A stretch of DNA of 64,000 nt from an uncultured Collinsella sp. (GTDB lineage: Bacteria > Actinomycetota > Coriobacteriia > Coriobacteriales > Coriobacteriaceae), in assembly GCA_900545615.1 (NCBI GenBank), contig UQZM01000002.1:1-64000 (forward strand). Direction: 5' to 3'. The position numbers were made by a program, and so were the translations under genes. This document shows, one piece after another, positions 29,082 through 38,451 of the stretch. Within the stretch, counting starts at the first letter, position 1. Each line of letters opens with the position of its first letter. Under the pieces are notes generated by a model that worked only from the letters and a program-made list of their open reading frames with translations, was not told where the DNA came from and searched no databases.

Positions 29082-30302
29082 CTATTTAGAAGCCTTGACC
29101 TCAGGAATGATCAATACCGGAAGGACAGATAGACCGTAAAGCAGAGCAATAAGCATCATTTGTTTGTCGTAATCTGAACCGGAAATAGCCGCAATCCCAA
29201 TAGGAAGCATATAAGAACCCAAAAGGCTAACTTCGGCCATAATGCCGCCAGCGCTGCCCGCATAACGAGTGCCGATTTCTGCAAATGAAACTGGCAGAGC
29301 TTGAACAACTGGACCCATCATGCTCGTAACGATGCCGCACACTGCAAGCAATACCCCCATGGACTTCAAGCCCGAGGCAAACCACGCAACTGCAATTGAA
29401 ATAGAGCCAAGAAGCCCGACAATCACAAGATACGGTCGCGCAAGGCGGCATTTACCGTAAAGTATCGGAGCAATCAAGCAGCCGATAATCCCAGCAGCGG
29501 TTGTCAGCGCCGCCATTTCGCCGGCCGTCGAAGCATCGGTGCCTCGCACAAGTTCAAGAGCCTGAGGTAGCACACCGGAAAAGGCGGTCGTGGCGGCAAG
29601 TGAGAAAGCGGCGCAAATCGCGCAAAGCCAAACGTTACGCGAACGAAAAGCAGTCAGAAGGGCTTGGTCGTGCTCAACGCCATCAGGAATAAGTGAGTCA
29701 TGCTGTGCGTTCTTACCAAATAAACCCCAGAAGATAGTCAGAACGACCAACAACGCTTCTGCAACTGTATAGCCCATTAGCACGGAAGACATAAACGCCG
29801 ATGACGCTTGCGCCGCCGCAATGCCAAAGCAAGTCGCCGCATAGTAAATGCCCATCGCAACATCCGTCTTATCTGCAAACCAAAGTCCAAGCGTCTTTGC
29901 ATTATTGGCAGTCAATGCCGCCATCCCCACGCCGATGCAAAACATCGAGACAAGTTGAGCAGGATAGTTCGATAGGGTGAAAATTCTGATAGCGCCGCCG
30001 ACTAAAGAAACACAGAACCCGCCAAGTATCACTACTTTGGGCCCAAGCCTATCTCCAAGTGATCCGAACGGGAGACTAAAGAAAACCGCCGCAAGCATTG
30101 GCGCCAGAAAGAGAGATGAGAATCCGACAGGGTCGATATTCATCTGAGGCATGATGACCGTAGCATAGGCAGCGACCTGATACTGCATGAAGTTGCCCAA
30201 AAAACAGAGACCACACGTCAACAGCAATATTAACCAGCGGTAACCACTCGAAGCCCGCTTTTGCTCAACTTTGTGCGCAACTTCGCACGCTTCACCATCC
30301 AT
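29082..30302 (-). CDS. MFS transporter, paralogue 1
   Basis: This 406-residue, twelve-segment carrier is closely related to the next gene upstream (31596-30379): both open with a YRW(M/L)ILL segment, then FMQYQVAAYATVIMP or its counterpart, and both have a GSLGDRLGPK/GSLADRYGVK loop. The pair may form a heteromer or handle related substrates; organic anions or esterase products are plausible given the carboxylesterase in the same run. The start is ATG 30302 with GAGG upstream. Composition is less GC-rich than core genes. Confidence 0.83.
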   Translation of the reverse strand: MDGEACEVAHKVEQKRASSGYRWLILLLTCGLCFLGNFMQYQVAAYATVIMPQMNIDPVGFSSLFLAPMLAAVFFSLPFGSLGDRLGPKVVILGGFCVSLVGGAIRIFTLSNYPAQLVSMFCIGVGMAALTANNAKTLGLWFADKTDVAMGIYYAATCFGIAAAQASSAFMSSVLMGYTVAEALLVVLTIFWGLFGKNAQHDSLIPDGVEHDQALLTAFRSRNVWLCAICAAFSLAATTAFSGVLPQALELVRGTDASTAGEMAALTTAAGIIGCLIAPILYGKCRLARPYLVIVGLLGSISIAVAWFASGLKSMGVLLAVCGIVTSMMGPVVQALPVSFAEIGTRYAGSAGGIMAEVSLLGSYMLPIGIAAISGSDYDKQMMLIALLYGLSVLPVLIIPEVKASK

Positions 30303-30324
30303 TGCACCAACCTCACATTAAAAA

Positions 30325-30361
30325 TGGTCGCGACCCCCCTTTCAACTGGAGGTCGCGACCA
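30325..30361 (-). terminator. Terminator between the paired MFS genes
   Basis: A perfect 11-bp stem, TGGTCGCGACC/GGTCGCGACCA, is followed by ATTTTTAA on the minus strand. It would stop part of the transcript before the second MFS gene. Confidence 0.75.
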
Positions 30362-30378
30362 GGCAAAACACCGATTAA

Positions 30379-31596
30379 TTATAATTCAGAAGTCTCAGGC
30401 ATCTCGGCTTTTGCCGCCGCACCAGTCTCGGGCAACATCGCAATAGGCAAAACGCTCGCAAGGAAAAGAATCGATTCGATCGTAAAGTTCAACGTCCAAT
30501 TGTCACCAGAAATAGACGAAACAATAACGGGAACAAAATAGGAGCAGAGAAGGCCGACAGTACCGATTATTCCACCAGCGCTACCGGCATATTTCGCGCC
30601 AATCTCAGGAAGATCAGGAGTCATTGCCTGAATAATGGGGCCAGAAAGAGCGGTCATAAAACCATTGAGGACGAGAGCAACCCACATGACAGTGCCAAGC
30701 GGCAAAAACCAGTTTGCAACCATTACAACGGCGGCAATCACCGTGGTTACAATGAGAAACGGTTTATTCTTACCGAGCTTGAGGACGGCAGCCGGTCCCG
30801 CAAAACAAGCAAAGAAGCTACCAACTGTAATAATTGCTGCCATAGATCCAGCGGTGGCAGTATCAACGCCGCGAACGAGCTCAAGCGCAGACGGCAGAAT
30901 TGCGCAATATGCCGTGGTTGAAGCGAGGGTAAGACCATAAGCCAAGGCAATGCACCAAACGCCGCGCGACTTAGCGGCAATCTTAATGTACTTCATAACC
31001 GGCTCGGGCTCGGGCATGGGCTCGCCCTCCGGGACGTTCCTCATAAAGAAGATCCACAGCGCAGCAGTTACAGCTTCGGCAATAGCAGCGACCAGATAAG
31101 ACACGTCAAGCGTAGGAAAATAAGTGCTGAATGCCTGGGCTATCACGATGGACACACATGAAGCAGCATAGAAAACTCCCACGGCAAGGGAGGTCTGCTG
31201 TTTAAACCAGGAACCCAGCACCTTTGCCAGATTGGCATTGAGCGCCGCAATGCCAAAGCCGATCATAAACATCGAAACGATCTGCACGGTAAAGTCATTA
31301 ATCATGAAATAACGCAGAAAGCCGCCTACAGCAGAAAGCACCATGCCAATTGACACGACAAGCTTAACGCCGTAGCGATCAGCAAGAGATCCTGCAGGAA
31401 TCGACAAAAACACAGCGGTGAGCATCGGCATCAACATGAGATTGGTAAGCCCACCGGCATCGATGCCGAGAGTCGTCATCACGACGACACCCCATGCTGA
31501 AACCTGATATTGCATGAAGTTTGCCATGAAGCAAATGAGGCAAACTACGAATAAGATCATCCACCGATAACCCGATAGCTTTTCTTCTTGAGCCAT
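30379..31596 (-). CDS. MFS transporter, paralogue 2
   Basis: This 405-residue paralogue of the downstream MFS gene has the same N-terminal pattern (LSGYRWMILFVVCLICFMANFM...) and the loop GSLADRYGVKLVVSIGM. It lies 77 nt after the carboxylesterase on the same strand, with a small hairpin between. The start at 31596 has AGAAAGAAATGG in front, with no better alternative. The substrate is unknown. Coregulation by the divergent MerR protein is likely from context. Confidence 0.83.
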   Translation of the reverse strand: MAQEEKLSGYRWMILFVVCLICFMANFMQYQVSAWGVVVMTTLGIDAGGLTNLMLMPMLTAVFLSIPAGSLADRYGVKLVVSIGMVLSAVGGFLRYFMINDFTVQIVSMFMIGFGIAALNANLAKVLGSWFKQQTSLAVGVFYAASCVSIVIAQAFSTYFPTLDVSYLVAAIAEAVTAALWIFFMRNVPEGEPMPEPEPVMKYIKIAAKSRGVWCIALAYGLTLASTTAYCAILPSALELVRGVDTATAGSMAAIITVGSFFACFAGPAAVLKLGKNKPFLIVTTVIAAVVMVANWFLPLGTVMWVALVLNGFMTALSGPIIQAMTPDLPEIGAKYAGSAGGIIGTVGLLCSYFVPVIVSSISGDNWTLNFTIESILFLASVLPIAMLPETGAAAKAEMPETSEL

Positions 31597-31633
31597 TTCT
31601 TTCTCCTTACGCAGGGATAGTTCAAGCTGAATT

Positions 31634-31661
31634 CAATGGGGCTAATTAGCCCACTCCATTG
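31634..31661. terminator. Hairpin between carboxylesterase and MFS
   Basis: CAATGG and CCATTG enclose GGCTAATTAGCC, itself a short palindrome. It lies 13 nt past the esterase stop. With no T-run, a role in RNA processing or partial termination is possible. Confidence 0.45.
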
Positions 31662-31673
31662 CGGCTTCTTTCA

Positions 31674-33164
31674 CTAATCGTTGAGTAGTACCTCGTACAT
31701 AGGACGGAACACCGAATCTTCTTTGGCATGCAGCGAATGCACCGGCTTCCACTCGTTTTCGTCAATTACCATATGAATGTGGTTCTCAGCGGTATAGGGG
31801 TCCCATGGTGCCTTGCCCTCAACAAACGGTTTGCCCGTCTTCGCAAAGCTGAACCACGCATCGTTCATTTCATCCGCGAGATGCGCTGGAGGATTGTCAC
31901 CCGTAAACATCAGACCACTCGCGGTATCAAGATTCTTGAAAACGAACGGCACCTCGATTGCGTGGCAAGAACCCATTCCCTCGACACGAGATTTATAACG
32001 GAACAAATAGTTGTACACGGGCTTAAACGCCGACTGCTCTTCAGCCATAAGGTCGGTGCCGACAAAGAAACCGGTTGAGTTCATAAAATTGGTGTAATTC
32101 TCGGCAAAATCGCGCTCAGGCCATGCCTTTCGATATGCTTGCTCCCAGTAATCGATATCAATCTGATCATCAAAATGAATCGGGAATTGGCCGTGCCAGA
32201 ATCCGGGAAGGTCATCGAAATAGAAATGGAAATAAGTAAACTCGTCCTCGGTACATCCAATCATGATATCGATATCCTTGGCTGCGCCCTCCGCCCAGGC
32301 CTTCATCGGCTTCTTGGGAAGAAAAGACCCGTCGCAAACCGGCGAGAAAATTAGCGACACTTCGTAGGTATGACGATCGCACCACACCTGCATGCCCTCA
32401 ATGAGCTCGTCTGCCGACTTCGCTAAGAGCTCTTGGGCGGTTTTGCATCCCATGATTTCGGCGAACTCCCGAGCAAAGTACTCGCCGCGCTCGCGGGTCT
32501 TATAAAGCTGGATAGGGCCGGACTCCAAAATCGCACGTTGGAAATACTTATTTGCCTCTGGCAATATGGAAAGAAGAGCCTGGCTGGAAGAGCCTGCCGA
32601 CTCACCGAAAAGCGTGACACAATTGGGGTCACCGCCGAAGGCCGAAATATTCTCATGCACCCACTCGAGCGCACGGATTTGATCAAGAATGGCAAGATAG
32701 CCGGCGTCTTTGTAGTCCTCTCCGCCCGGCAGGCAATCGAGCAGCAGCGACCCAAACAAGTTCAGACGGTAGTTAATCGAAACAATAACGACATCCTTCG
32801 CTGCCGCAAAATTGGAGCCGTTATATAGCGGGTCGGCAGATCCACCTGAGAAGTAGGCACCACCATGGATATATACCATGACAGGAAGGTTCTTGCGTGC
32901 GTGTCCCCTGACCCACACGTTAAGGCTCAGGCAATCCTCCCCTTGCTCATGAAGCGAAGCGAGTTCAACTTCATCGATAAATTGCCTGGCAGAATGCCCG
33001 AATTCCACGCATTCAATTTCCTCATCGGAATCATCAAGGCGCTCAGGGGCACGCCAACGAAGATCACCTACCGGCTGCTTTGCATAGGGAATGCCCAAAA
33101 AAGCTTCAACCCCGTTTTCGAGCGTCTTGCCCGAAACTATACCCGTCCTAGTCTTGACCTTCAT
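31674..33164 (-). CDS. Type B carboxylesterase
   Basis: This 496-residue alpha/beta hydrolase has the carboxylesterase/lipase signature FGESAGSSSQALLSI with its nucleophile Ser. EDCLSLNVWVRG and VMVYIHGGAYFSGGSADP (oxyanion hole) lie before it, and the His block follows (GSCHAIEVPFVFKNL). There is no signal peptide, so it acts in the cytoplasm on small esters, perhaps imported by the two MFS carriers in the same run. The start at 33164 has GAGGAAGGACAAGCA upstream. It is divergent from the MerR gene and probably its target. Confidence 0.92.
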   Translation of the reverse strand: MKVKTRTGIVSGKTLENGVEAFLGIPYAKQPVGDLRWRAPERLDDSDEEIECVEFGHSARQFIDEVELASLHEQGEDCLSLNVWVRGHARKNLPVMVYIHGGAYFSGGSADPLYNGSNFAAAKDVVIVSINYRLNLFGSLLLDCLPGGEDYKDAGYLAILDQIRALEWVHENISAFGGDPNCVTLFGESAGSSSQALLSILPEANKYFQRAILESGPIQLYKTRERGEYFAREFAEIMGCKTAQELLAKSADELIEGMQVWCDRHTYEVSLIFSPVCDGSFLPKKPMKAWAEGAAKDIDIMIGCTEDEFTYFHFYFDDLPGFWHGQFPIHFDDQIDIDYWEQAYRKAWPERDFAENYTNFMNSTGFFVGTDLMAEEQSAFKPVYNYLFRYKSRVEGMGSCHAIEVPFVFKNLDTASGLMFTGDNPPAHLADEMNDAWFSFAKTGKPFVEGKAPWDPYTAENHIHMVIDENEWKPVHSLHAKEDSVFRPMYEVLLND

Positions 33165-33228
33165 TGCTTGTCCTTCCTCACAATTAAGATGCTAGATCGA
33201 TATGATTTAAGCTAGCTGGCTTGAAACC

Positions 33229-33259
33229 ATCTTAGAATTTGGAGAAAGTCAAAGGTCAA
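33229..33259 (-). promoter_or_regulatory. Candidate MerR-controlled promoter with 19-bp spacer
   Basis: On the minus strand TTGACC (33259-33254) and TAAGAT (33234-33229) are separated by exactly 19 bp. MerR-family activators typically act on promoters with over-long 19-20 bp spacers. Transcription would start about 55 nt before the carboxylesterase ATG. No clean dyad is visible in the spacer, so this is a candidate only. Confidence 0.45.
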
Positions 33260-33409
33260 CGACGTGTTTCGATGGAATACCAGCTGGATACCAAGCGCTT
33301 AAGACCGTTCACCTCGTCAAAACGACCGCTTGCCCGACAATGACGGAGTAACAAACATTAGAATAGCTCCAAGGTTTTGAGTGGCCCTAGGGCAGTCGGA
33401 AGGTGTGAC

Positions 33410-34240
33410 ATGGAACGCGAGTTTTCCCTTAATATCAAGCAGACGGCCGGCCTCTACGGCGTAAGCGCAGACACTCTTCGCTATTACGAGGCAATTGGTT
33501 TAGTTGCCCCAAAGCGCGGGGCGAATGCCTACCGTGAATACAGGAAGGACGATTTCGGCAGACTCAACATCATCATGTCAATGCTCAATATGAACTACAC
33601 GCTTAGCGAAATCAGATCTTTCCTAGATAGCCATTCACTCGAAACGAGCTTTGAACTGTTCAGCAACGAACTTGATAGCATCGACGCAGCCATAGCAAAA
33701 CTATCGCAACGGCGCCGAAAGATCGAGCATTGCATGCAGAACATATCCATGTCGTTAAGAGCACGCGAGGAAAAACAGTCGAGGGTGGTTCATAAGGGAC
33801 CCCGAGGATATGTCATCGTAAGCGAGGATGAGCTAAGCGGCGACATAATTCCCTACGCCACCATTAAGCGCATGAAAGAACTCGGGATGGAAATCGATTC
33901 GATACACACGGTTCCATGCTTCATCCTTGACCCATCGCGCAGAAGCGCCGACGGTTGCCTGGTAGCAGAGAAGACGCTGCTTTCACTCGGATCAATCGAC
34001 GATAAAGGGTGCGAGATTTTCCCAGAAGGCGACTATCTTTGCAGGACAACCACCGGACCTGCAGAAATAACGCCGACAATATGGAGGGAAATGAATGAAT
34101 TCATGGACCAGAATCATCTCATTGCCGCAGGGCCTCTTCTAGAATTCTGGTATGTAAGCGAATACATATCTGACAATCAAGATGAATATTTACACACGCT
34201 AGAAATAATGGTTGAACCCGGTGAAATCGACCAGCGATAG
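33410..34240 (+). CDS. MerR family transcriptional regulator
   Basis: The 276-residue protein starts with the MerR winged helix-turn-helix (LNIKQTAGLYGVSADTLRYYEAIGLVAPKRG), then a long dimerisation coil (LDSIDAAIAKLSQRRRKIEHCM) and a C-terminal domain of about 150 residues that may bind an effector, like the GyrI-like domains of the BmrR group. The start at 33410 has GGAAGGTG 5 nt upstream. It is divergent from the carboxylesterase-MFS-MFS run, which it probably activates. Confidence 0.88.
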   Translation: MEREFSLNIKQTAGLYGVSADTLRYYEAIGLVAPKRGANAYREYRKDDFGRLNIIMSMLNMNYTLSEIRSFLDSHSLETSFELFSNELDSIDAAIAKLSQRRRKIEHCMQNISMSLRAREEKQSRVVHKGPRGYVIVSEDELSGDIIPYATIKRMKELGMEIDSIHTVPCFILDPSRRSADGCLVAEKTLLSLGSIDDKGCEIFPEGDYLCRTTTGPAEITPTIWREMNEFMDQNHLIAAGPLLEFWYVSEYISDNQDEYLHTLEIMVEPGEIDQR

Positions 34241-34302
34241 CGCCTCAACTCACCTAACACGCCAAAAGGCAAGCAACATTCACCTCCAATGGCCAAGCCA
34301 CC

Positions 34303-34416
34303 AGGGTAGTCTTTTTGCGACGGGGCTTTTTTGACTACTTTTTCGCAAACGCAAGTGCTCGGCGAGGCAGCCGACAAGAGGTAGTCAAAAAAGCCCCGTC
34401 CCAAAAAGACTACCCC
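34303..34416. repeat. Long palindrome F at the MerR/xseB junction
   Basis: Arms of 36 nt (34303-34338 and 34381-34416) pair with two mismatches, the longest in the window, around a 42-nt core. The stems contain T-runs (CTTTTTGCG, CTTTTTTGAC), so they could also terminate transcription from both convergent genes. The arms are not shared with any other site. Confidence 0.82.
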
Positions 34417-34435
34417 AAAGTGGACTGCGAGATGG

Positions 34436-34702
34436 TTAGAACGAGAGGTTGTCGTCGGTGTTGGCGGCTTCGCCGTCGGCGAGCACGTCGTTGCCGTCGA
34501 CGTCCTTGAGGAGCACCGAGACCTTCTGCTCGGCATCGGCCAGGCGGGTACGCAGGCTCTTGAGGAGCTCGACGCCGCGGGTGTAGCTCTCGAGCGACTC
34601 CTCGAGCTCCATATCGCCCGACTCCAGGCTGCGGATAATGAGCTCCAGCTCCTGTGAGGCCTGCTTATACGTAAGCTGCTCGACCGGGGTCTTCTCTGCC
34701 AT
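34436..34702 (-). CDS. xseB: Exodeoxyribonuclease VII small subunit
   Basis: XseB is the small subunit of exonuclease VII, which degrades single-stranded DNA from both ends. The 88-residue protein has the family core LTYKQASQELELIIRSLESGDMELEESLESYTRGVELLKSLRTRLADAEQKV in a helical arrangement. AGGAAAGGAAACAGAT precedes the ATG. It follows xseA by 42 nt on the same strand, the usual gene order. Confidence 0.94.
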   Translation of the reverse strand: MAEKTPVEQLTYKQASQELELIIRSLESGDMELEESLESYTRGVELLKSLRTRLADAEQKVSVLLKDVDGNDVLADGEAANTDDNLSF

Positions 34703-34744
34703 ATCTGTTTCCTTTCCTAAAGGTCTATCACAATGAAACGCGGT

Positions 34745-36196
34745 CTACTCAACCGTATCGACGGTTGCTGCCACGTTACCATCCGCCATACGCACGCGGA
34801 TGGCGTCACCGGGCTTAAAAGTCTTAGCGCTCGTAGCCACGCCGCCATCGCTGTATGCGATGGAGTAGCCGCGGGCAAGCACTTTGAGCGGTGACAGGGC
34901 ATCGAGCGAGGCCGCTGCACGACCCAAGTCGGACGCGGGTTTGCTCAACATCGTGCGTCCCTGTTGCTCCAGACGGGAACTCGCGAGCGTGAGCGCATGG
35001 CGCTTGCCATCGAGCCCCGAGGTGCTTGCGACCAAGCGCTCGGGCAGGCGCTCATAGTTCGAACGGAACACCCCGACCGAGCGCGCAATGGCGCCCGACA
35101 GGCGGTCAGCGGTCAGGGCAAGCTCCGACTCGCGACGCTCGACCATAAACGTTGGATCGTTCAGGCACGGGCGGCACGCGGCCGCATCGAGCGCATCGCC
35201 CAAGCGCGCCGTATAGGTATCCCAGGCACGCCGACCACGCTGATCGAGCATCTCCAGATCGACCTGATCCGACCCGATCATCGAAGCCATCGCAGCACCT
35301 AGGCGCTGACGGCGCGTCTCGAGCACATCCGCCAGCTCTGTCATAGCCGGTGCCACGGATTCTGCCGCCGCCGTGGGCGTGGAAGCGCGACGGTCGCTCA
35401 CCATGTCGCAGATCGAGGTATCGGGCTCATGGCCAATGCCCGTCACCACAGGCACGGGGCAAGCCGCTACCGCACGGGCAAGGTCCTCGTCGTTGAAGGT
35501 CATGAGGTCCTCGAAGGAACCGCCGCCGCGCACGAGCAAAATGCAATCGGGCGCGGGCGTGATGGCAGCGGCGCGGCGCAGACCCTCAATAAGCTCCGCC
35601 GGCGCGCCCTCGCCTTGGACCTTGGCACCCACGCAAACGAGCTCGACAAGTGGGTTGCGACGGCGCAGCGTACGCTTGACGTCGTCGATCACGGCGCCCG
35701 AAAGCGAGGTGACGACCGCCACGCGTGAGCAAAACACCGGAATGCGACGTTTGCGCGCCTCGTCCATCAGGCCCTCGCGACGCAGCTTTTCGGCCAGTTG
35801 TGCCACCTGCTGACGCAGCAGGCCCTCCCCCGCCAGCGAGAACGAACGGGCGACAAAGCTCATACGGCCCGTGGGCTTATAGAGATTGAAGCTGCCCTTA
35901 AAGCTCACCTGCATACCGTCGCGCAAGTCGAAGGTGCGCTTAAGATAGGCACCCTTCCAGATGATGCAATCGACGGCAGCCGAGTCGTCCTTGATCTGGA
36001 AGTAGCAGTGGCCGCTTCGGGCATTGGGGCCACGAAAGCCCGTGACCTCGCCCAGGACGCTCAGCTGCGGAATGGCATCGAGCGCGCCAGCGGCGATCTC
36101 CACCGCCTGGCTCACGCTGAGCTCCTTGCGCTCCTGCTCGTCCGAGCCGTCAAACTCGGCGGAAACGCTGTTGCCGGTTAGATTCCAGCCTGCCAC
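34745..36196 (-). CDS. xseA: Exodeoxyribonuclease VII large subunit
   Basis: XseA is the catalytic subunit of exonuclease VII. The 483-residue protein has an N-terminal OB-fold (LSVLGEVTGFRGPNARSGHCYFQIKD), the DCILLVRGGGSFEDLMTFNDEDLARAV catalytic block, and GIGHEPDTSICDMVSDRRASTPTAAAE. A long coiled coil follows. The chosen start is GTG 36196, because AAAGGAGG lies 4 nt upstream; the ATG at 36214 would place that SD inside the gene. It is operonic with xseB. Confidence 0.94.
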   Translation of the reverse strand: MAGWNLTGNSVSAEFDGSDEQERKELSVSQAVEIAAGALDAIPQLSVLGEVTGFRGPNARSGHCYFQIKDDSAAVDCIIWKGAYLKRTFDLRDGMQVSFKGSFNLYKPTGRMSFVARSFSLAGEGLLRQQVAQLAEKLRREGLMDEARKRRIPVFCSRVAVVTSLSGAVIDDVKRTLRRRNPLVELVCVGAKVQGEGAPAELIEGLRRAAAITPAPDCILLVRGGGSFEDLMTFNDEDLARAVAACPVPVVTGIGHEPDTSICDMVSDRRASTPTAAAESVAPAMTELADVLETRRQRLGAAMASMIGSDQVDLEMLDQRGRRAWDTYTARLGDALDAAACRPCLNDPTFMVERRESELALTADRLSGAIARSVGVFRSNYERLPERLVASTSGLDGKRHALTLASSRLEQQGRTMLSKPASDLGRAAASLDALSPLKVLARGYSIAYSDGGVATSAKTFKPGDAIRVRMADGNVAATVDTVE

Positions 36197-36265
36197 GCAG
36201 CCTCCTTTCGTCATCGTGCACACGGGCTCCAGCCCTGTGCAAATTCAAGTCCCACACATAGTACA

Positions 36266-36295
36266 GCGCCGCGGGGACACAAATCCCCGCGGCGC
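36266..36295 (-). terminator. Stem-loop after the zinc protease gene
   Basis: GCGCCGCGGGGA pairs with TCCCCGCGGCGC around a 6-nt loop, 17 nt past the YugP-type stop and upstream of xseA. The tail is not T-rich. Confidence 0.55.
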
Positions 36296-36311
36296 CTGTC
36301 AGTCCAAGCTC

Positions 36312-37016
36312 TTATCGGTTGGAGTTTCTGTTGTAACGAGCCATAAGGTAGAGCAGCTGAATAATCGAGGTGAGCGCCGCCGCCACGTAGGTGAGCGCAG
36401 CTGCCGTCAGTACCTTCTTGGCACCGTTGACCTGCTTGGAGCTCATACCCGACTGCTCGATATACGCCACGGCGCGGCGGCTGGCATCGATCTCGACCGG
36501 CAGCGTAACCAGCTGGAACAGCACGCTAAACGAAAAGAAGATCAGCGCGAGGGTCGTGAGTCCCGCGATGTTCATGAACAGGCCCATGAGCAGCACGATC
36601 GTCCAGGTATTCTGAGTAAAGTTGACGACCGGCACGAGAGCGGTGCGCACCTTCATCATGGCATAGCCGCTTTGGCGCTGGGCGGCATGGCCCGCCTCGT
36701 GGCAGGCGACGGCGACGCTTGCGACCGACCCGCCCGAACGGTTGGCATCCGAGAGATACAGGTTGTTATCCTGCGGGTTGTAATGGTCGGTGAGCTCGCC
36801 GGCAACGCCCTTGATGCCCACGGCGTTGCAGCCGTTGGCGTCGAGCATGCGGCGAGCGACCGTAGCGCCCGTGTCGCCGTCCGATCGTACCTTGGACCAC
36901 GTCTTGTACGTCGAGTTGATATAGCTCTGTGCGGCAAGACCAAGCACCGTACAGACAAGAACAACCAGCAGGTACAGCGGATCGATACCAAAGCCGTATC
37001 CATAGTAATAGGGCAT
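36312..37016 (-). CDS. YugP-type membrane zinc metallopeptidase
   Basis: The 234-residue membrane protein has a zinc-protease motif HEAGHAAQ at about residue 118, the family's QSYINSTYKTWSKVRSDGDTGATVARRML region, and four hydrophobic segments. Members (PF04298) are found in many Gram-positives; substrates are not established. The start at 37016 has GGAGG 7 nt upstream and gives the tyrosine-rich opening MPYYYGYGFG. It is read from its own promoter, between G and xseA. Confidence 0.9.
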   Translation of the reverse strand: MPYYYGYGFGIDPLYLLVVLVCTVLGLAAQSYINSTYKTWSKVRSDGDTGATVARRMLDANGCNAVGIKGVAGELTDHYNPQDNNLYLSDANRSGGSVASVAVACHEAGHAAQRQSGYAMMKVRTALVPVVNFTQNTWTIVLLMGLFMNIAGLTTLALIFFSFSVLFQLVTLPVEIDASRRAVAYIEQSGMSSKQVNGAKKVLTAAALTYVAAALTSIIQLLYLMARYNRNSNR

Positions 37017-37094
37017 GCGAATTCCTCCGAATCGAGTTACACGTTGGAGGCATTCTACCCACCGGAGCGGGACAAACGACCTCACCCCGATGTT

Positions 37095-37200
37095 GGTGGG
37101 ACAAATTCATCAGTAGTGCATGTCCCAGGTGTGACAGTCGCATCGAGTTCGTTGCCGCAAGCGACCCTGGGACTCGCACTACTGATGAATTTGTCCCACC
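37095..37200. repeat. Long palindrome G with nested stems
   Basis: Perfect 25-nt arms (37095-37119 and 37176-37200) surround a core that refolds with GTCCCAGG/CCTGGGAC and then GTCGC/GCGAC. It starts 78 nt upstream of the zinc-protease ATG and ends 19 nt beyond the RNase D stop. The arm motif is unlike the others. Confidence 0.82.
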
Positions 37201-37219
37201 ACTCGGCTGTTAGGCTTCC

Positions 37220-38353
37220 TTACAGCAATTCAATTTTGCCGTCTTTGACCGTCAACCCCATATTGCCCGAAAGCAAATCGTCCAGGCGCGAGCCCACGAG
37301 CTCAAAGCGCCAGCCTTCGCGCAGGGGGCTCTGCTCGGGATGCTCAATGTAGTCAGCCAGATCATCGCGCGAGGCAATGACTGAGGTTGCCACGCCCGAG
37401 CGCTCGGCAACCAGGCGAATGAGCGCATACATCAGGTCCGTCACGCTCTCCAGCTCCGGCGAGATCTGACGGTGTCCGCGCACCATGAGCGGCAGACGAT
37501 CGTGCGGGCAGCTCGCGCCGCGCTTGATGGCCATGAGCGCGCCGTCCACGTCGCGCTCTCCCAGCTGATCGGTACCGCGGATACTGCGGAACTCCTCAAC
37601 GCGCACGGGATTGCGCTTGACGAGCGCCAGCAGCGTATCGTCGGACATGACCCACTTGCGCGGGATGTTGCGGCGCTCGGCGCGGTCCTCGCGCCAGGCG
37701 GCGAGCTCGCGCGCGATGCCCAGCTGATGGCGGCTGCAGGAGTTGATGCGCTTGACCTTGCGGAATGCCTCGTGACGGTCGGCGCGATAGTGCGACTCGT
37801 CAGCCAGCGGGCGTAGCTCGTCGAGCACCCAGTCCACGCGGCCCAGCTCGCGCAGGCGGCTCGTCATCTCGGTATAGGCGACAATCAGGTACTTGACGTC
37901 ATCGATCGCATACTCAATCTGTTTATCGGTCAGCGGACGGCGCGACCAATCGGTCAGCGACTCGGTCTTGGGCAGCGAGACGCCGCAAAACGTCTGCACG
38001 AGCGCGCCGTACGAAATCTGCTGGCGCTCGCCCAAAAAGGCGGCGGCGACCTGCGTGTCAAAAATCGGACGCGGCAACACTCCTACGGTATGGAGCATGA
38101 CCTCCATATCCTGCGAGCAGGCATGAAATACCTTGACCACGCCCTCGTCGGCCATAAGCTCGGCGAGCGGCGACAGGTCGTCGATCACCAACGGATCGAC
38201 CGCGACGCTCTCGGCAGGGGTGGCAATCTGGACCAGGCACAGACGAGGATGGTACGTGCGCTCGCGCAAAAACTCGGTATCGACGGCAATCGCGTCGAAC
38301 TCGCTGGCGCGCTGGCAAAAGTCGAGTAGAGCCTGATGTGTGGAAATATACAT
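37220..38353 (-). CDS. rnd: Ribonuclease D
   Basis: RNase D is a 3'-5' exoribonuclease for tRNA end processing. The 377-residue protein has the DEDD acidic set: AIAVDTEFLRERTYHP, VFHACSQDMEVML and a third around QIEYAIDDVKYLIVAY. An HRDC domain occupies about residues 215-290. The start ATG 38353 is in a weak context (GGGTTGAT upstream), but it matches the family opening. It is divergent from the lipid-kinase gene. Confidence 0.92.
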   Translation of the reverse strand: MYISTHQALLDFCQRASEFDAIAVDTEFLRERTYHPRLCLVQIATPAESVAVDPLVIDDLSPLAELMADEGVVKVFHACSQDMEVMLHTVGVLPRPIFDTQVAAAFLGERQQISYGALVQTFCGVSLPKTESLTDWSRRPLTDKQIEYAIDDVKYLIVAYTEMTSRLRELGRVDWVLDELRPLADESHYRADRHEAFRKVKRINSCSRHQLGIARELAAWREDRAERRNIPRKWVMSDDTLLALVKRNPVRVEEFRSIRGTDQLGERDVDGALMAIKRGASCPHDRLPLMVRGHRQISPELESVTDLMYALIRLVAERSGVATSVIASRDDLADYIEHPEQSPLREGWRFELVGSRLDDLLSGNMGLTVKDGKIELL

Positions 38354-38451
38354 ATCAACCCATCGAATAAGGTTAGGCCCGAAAAACACGGGTAGGATAT
38401 CGGCATTGTCTTACAACTATACTCGGTTAGTCACAGAACGGGAACGTAAGT

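Noticed and set aside
34303..34416. Palindrome F as a transposon relic
   Set aside because: There is no transposase frame, no target-site duplication that I can see and no shared ends with the other palindromes.
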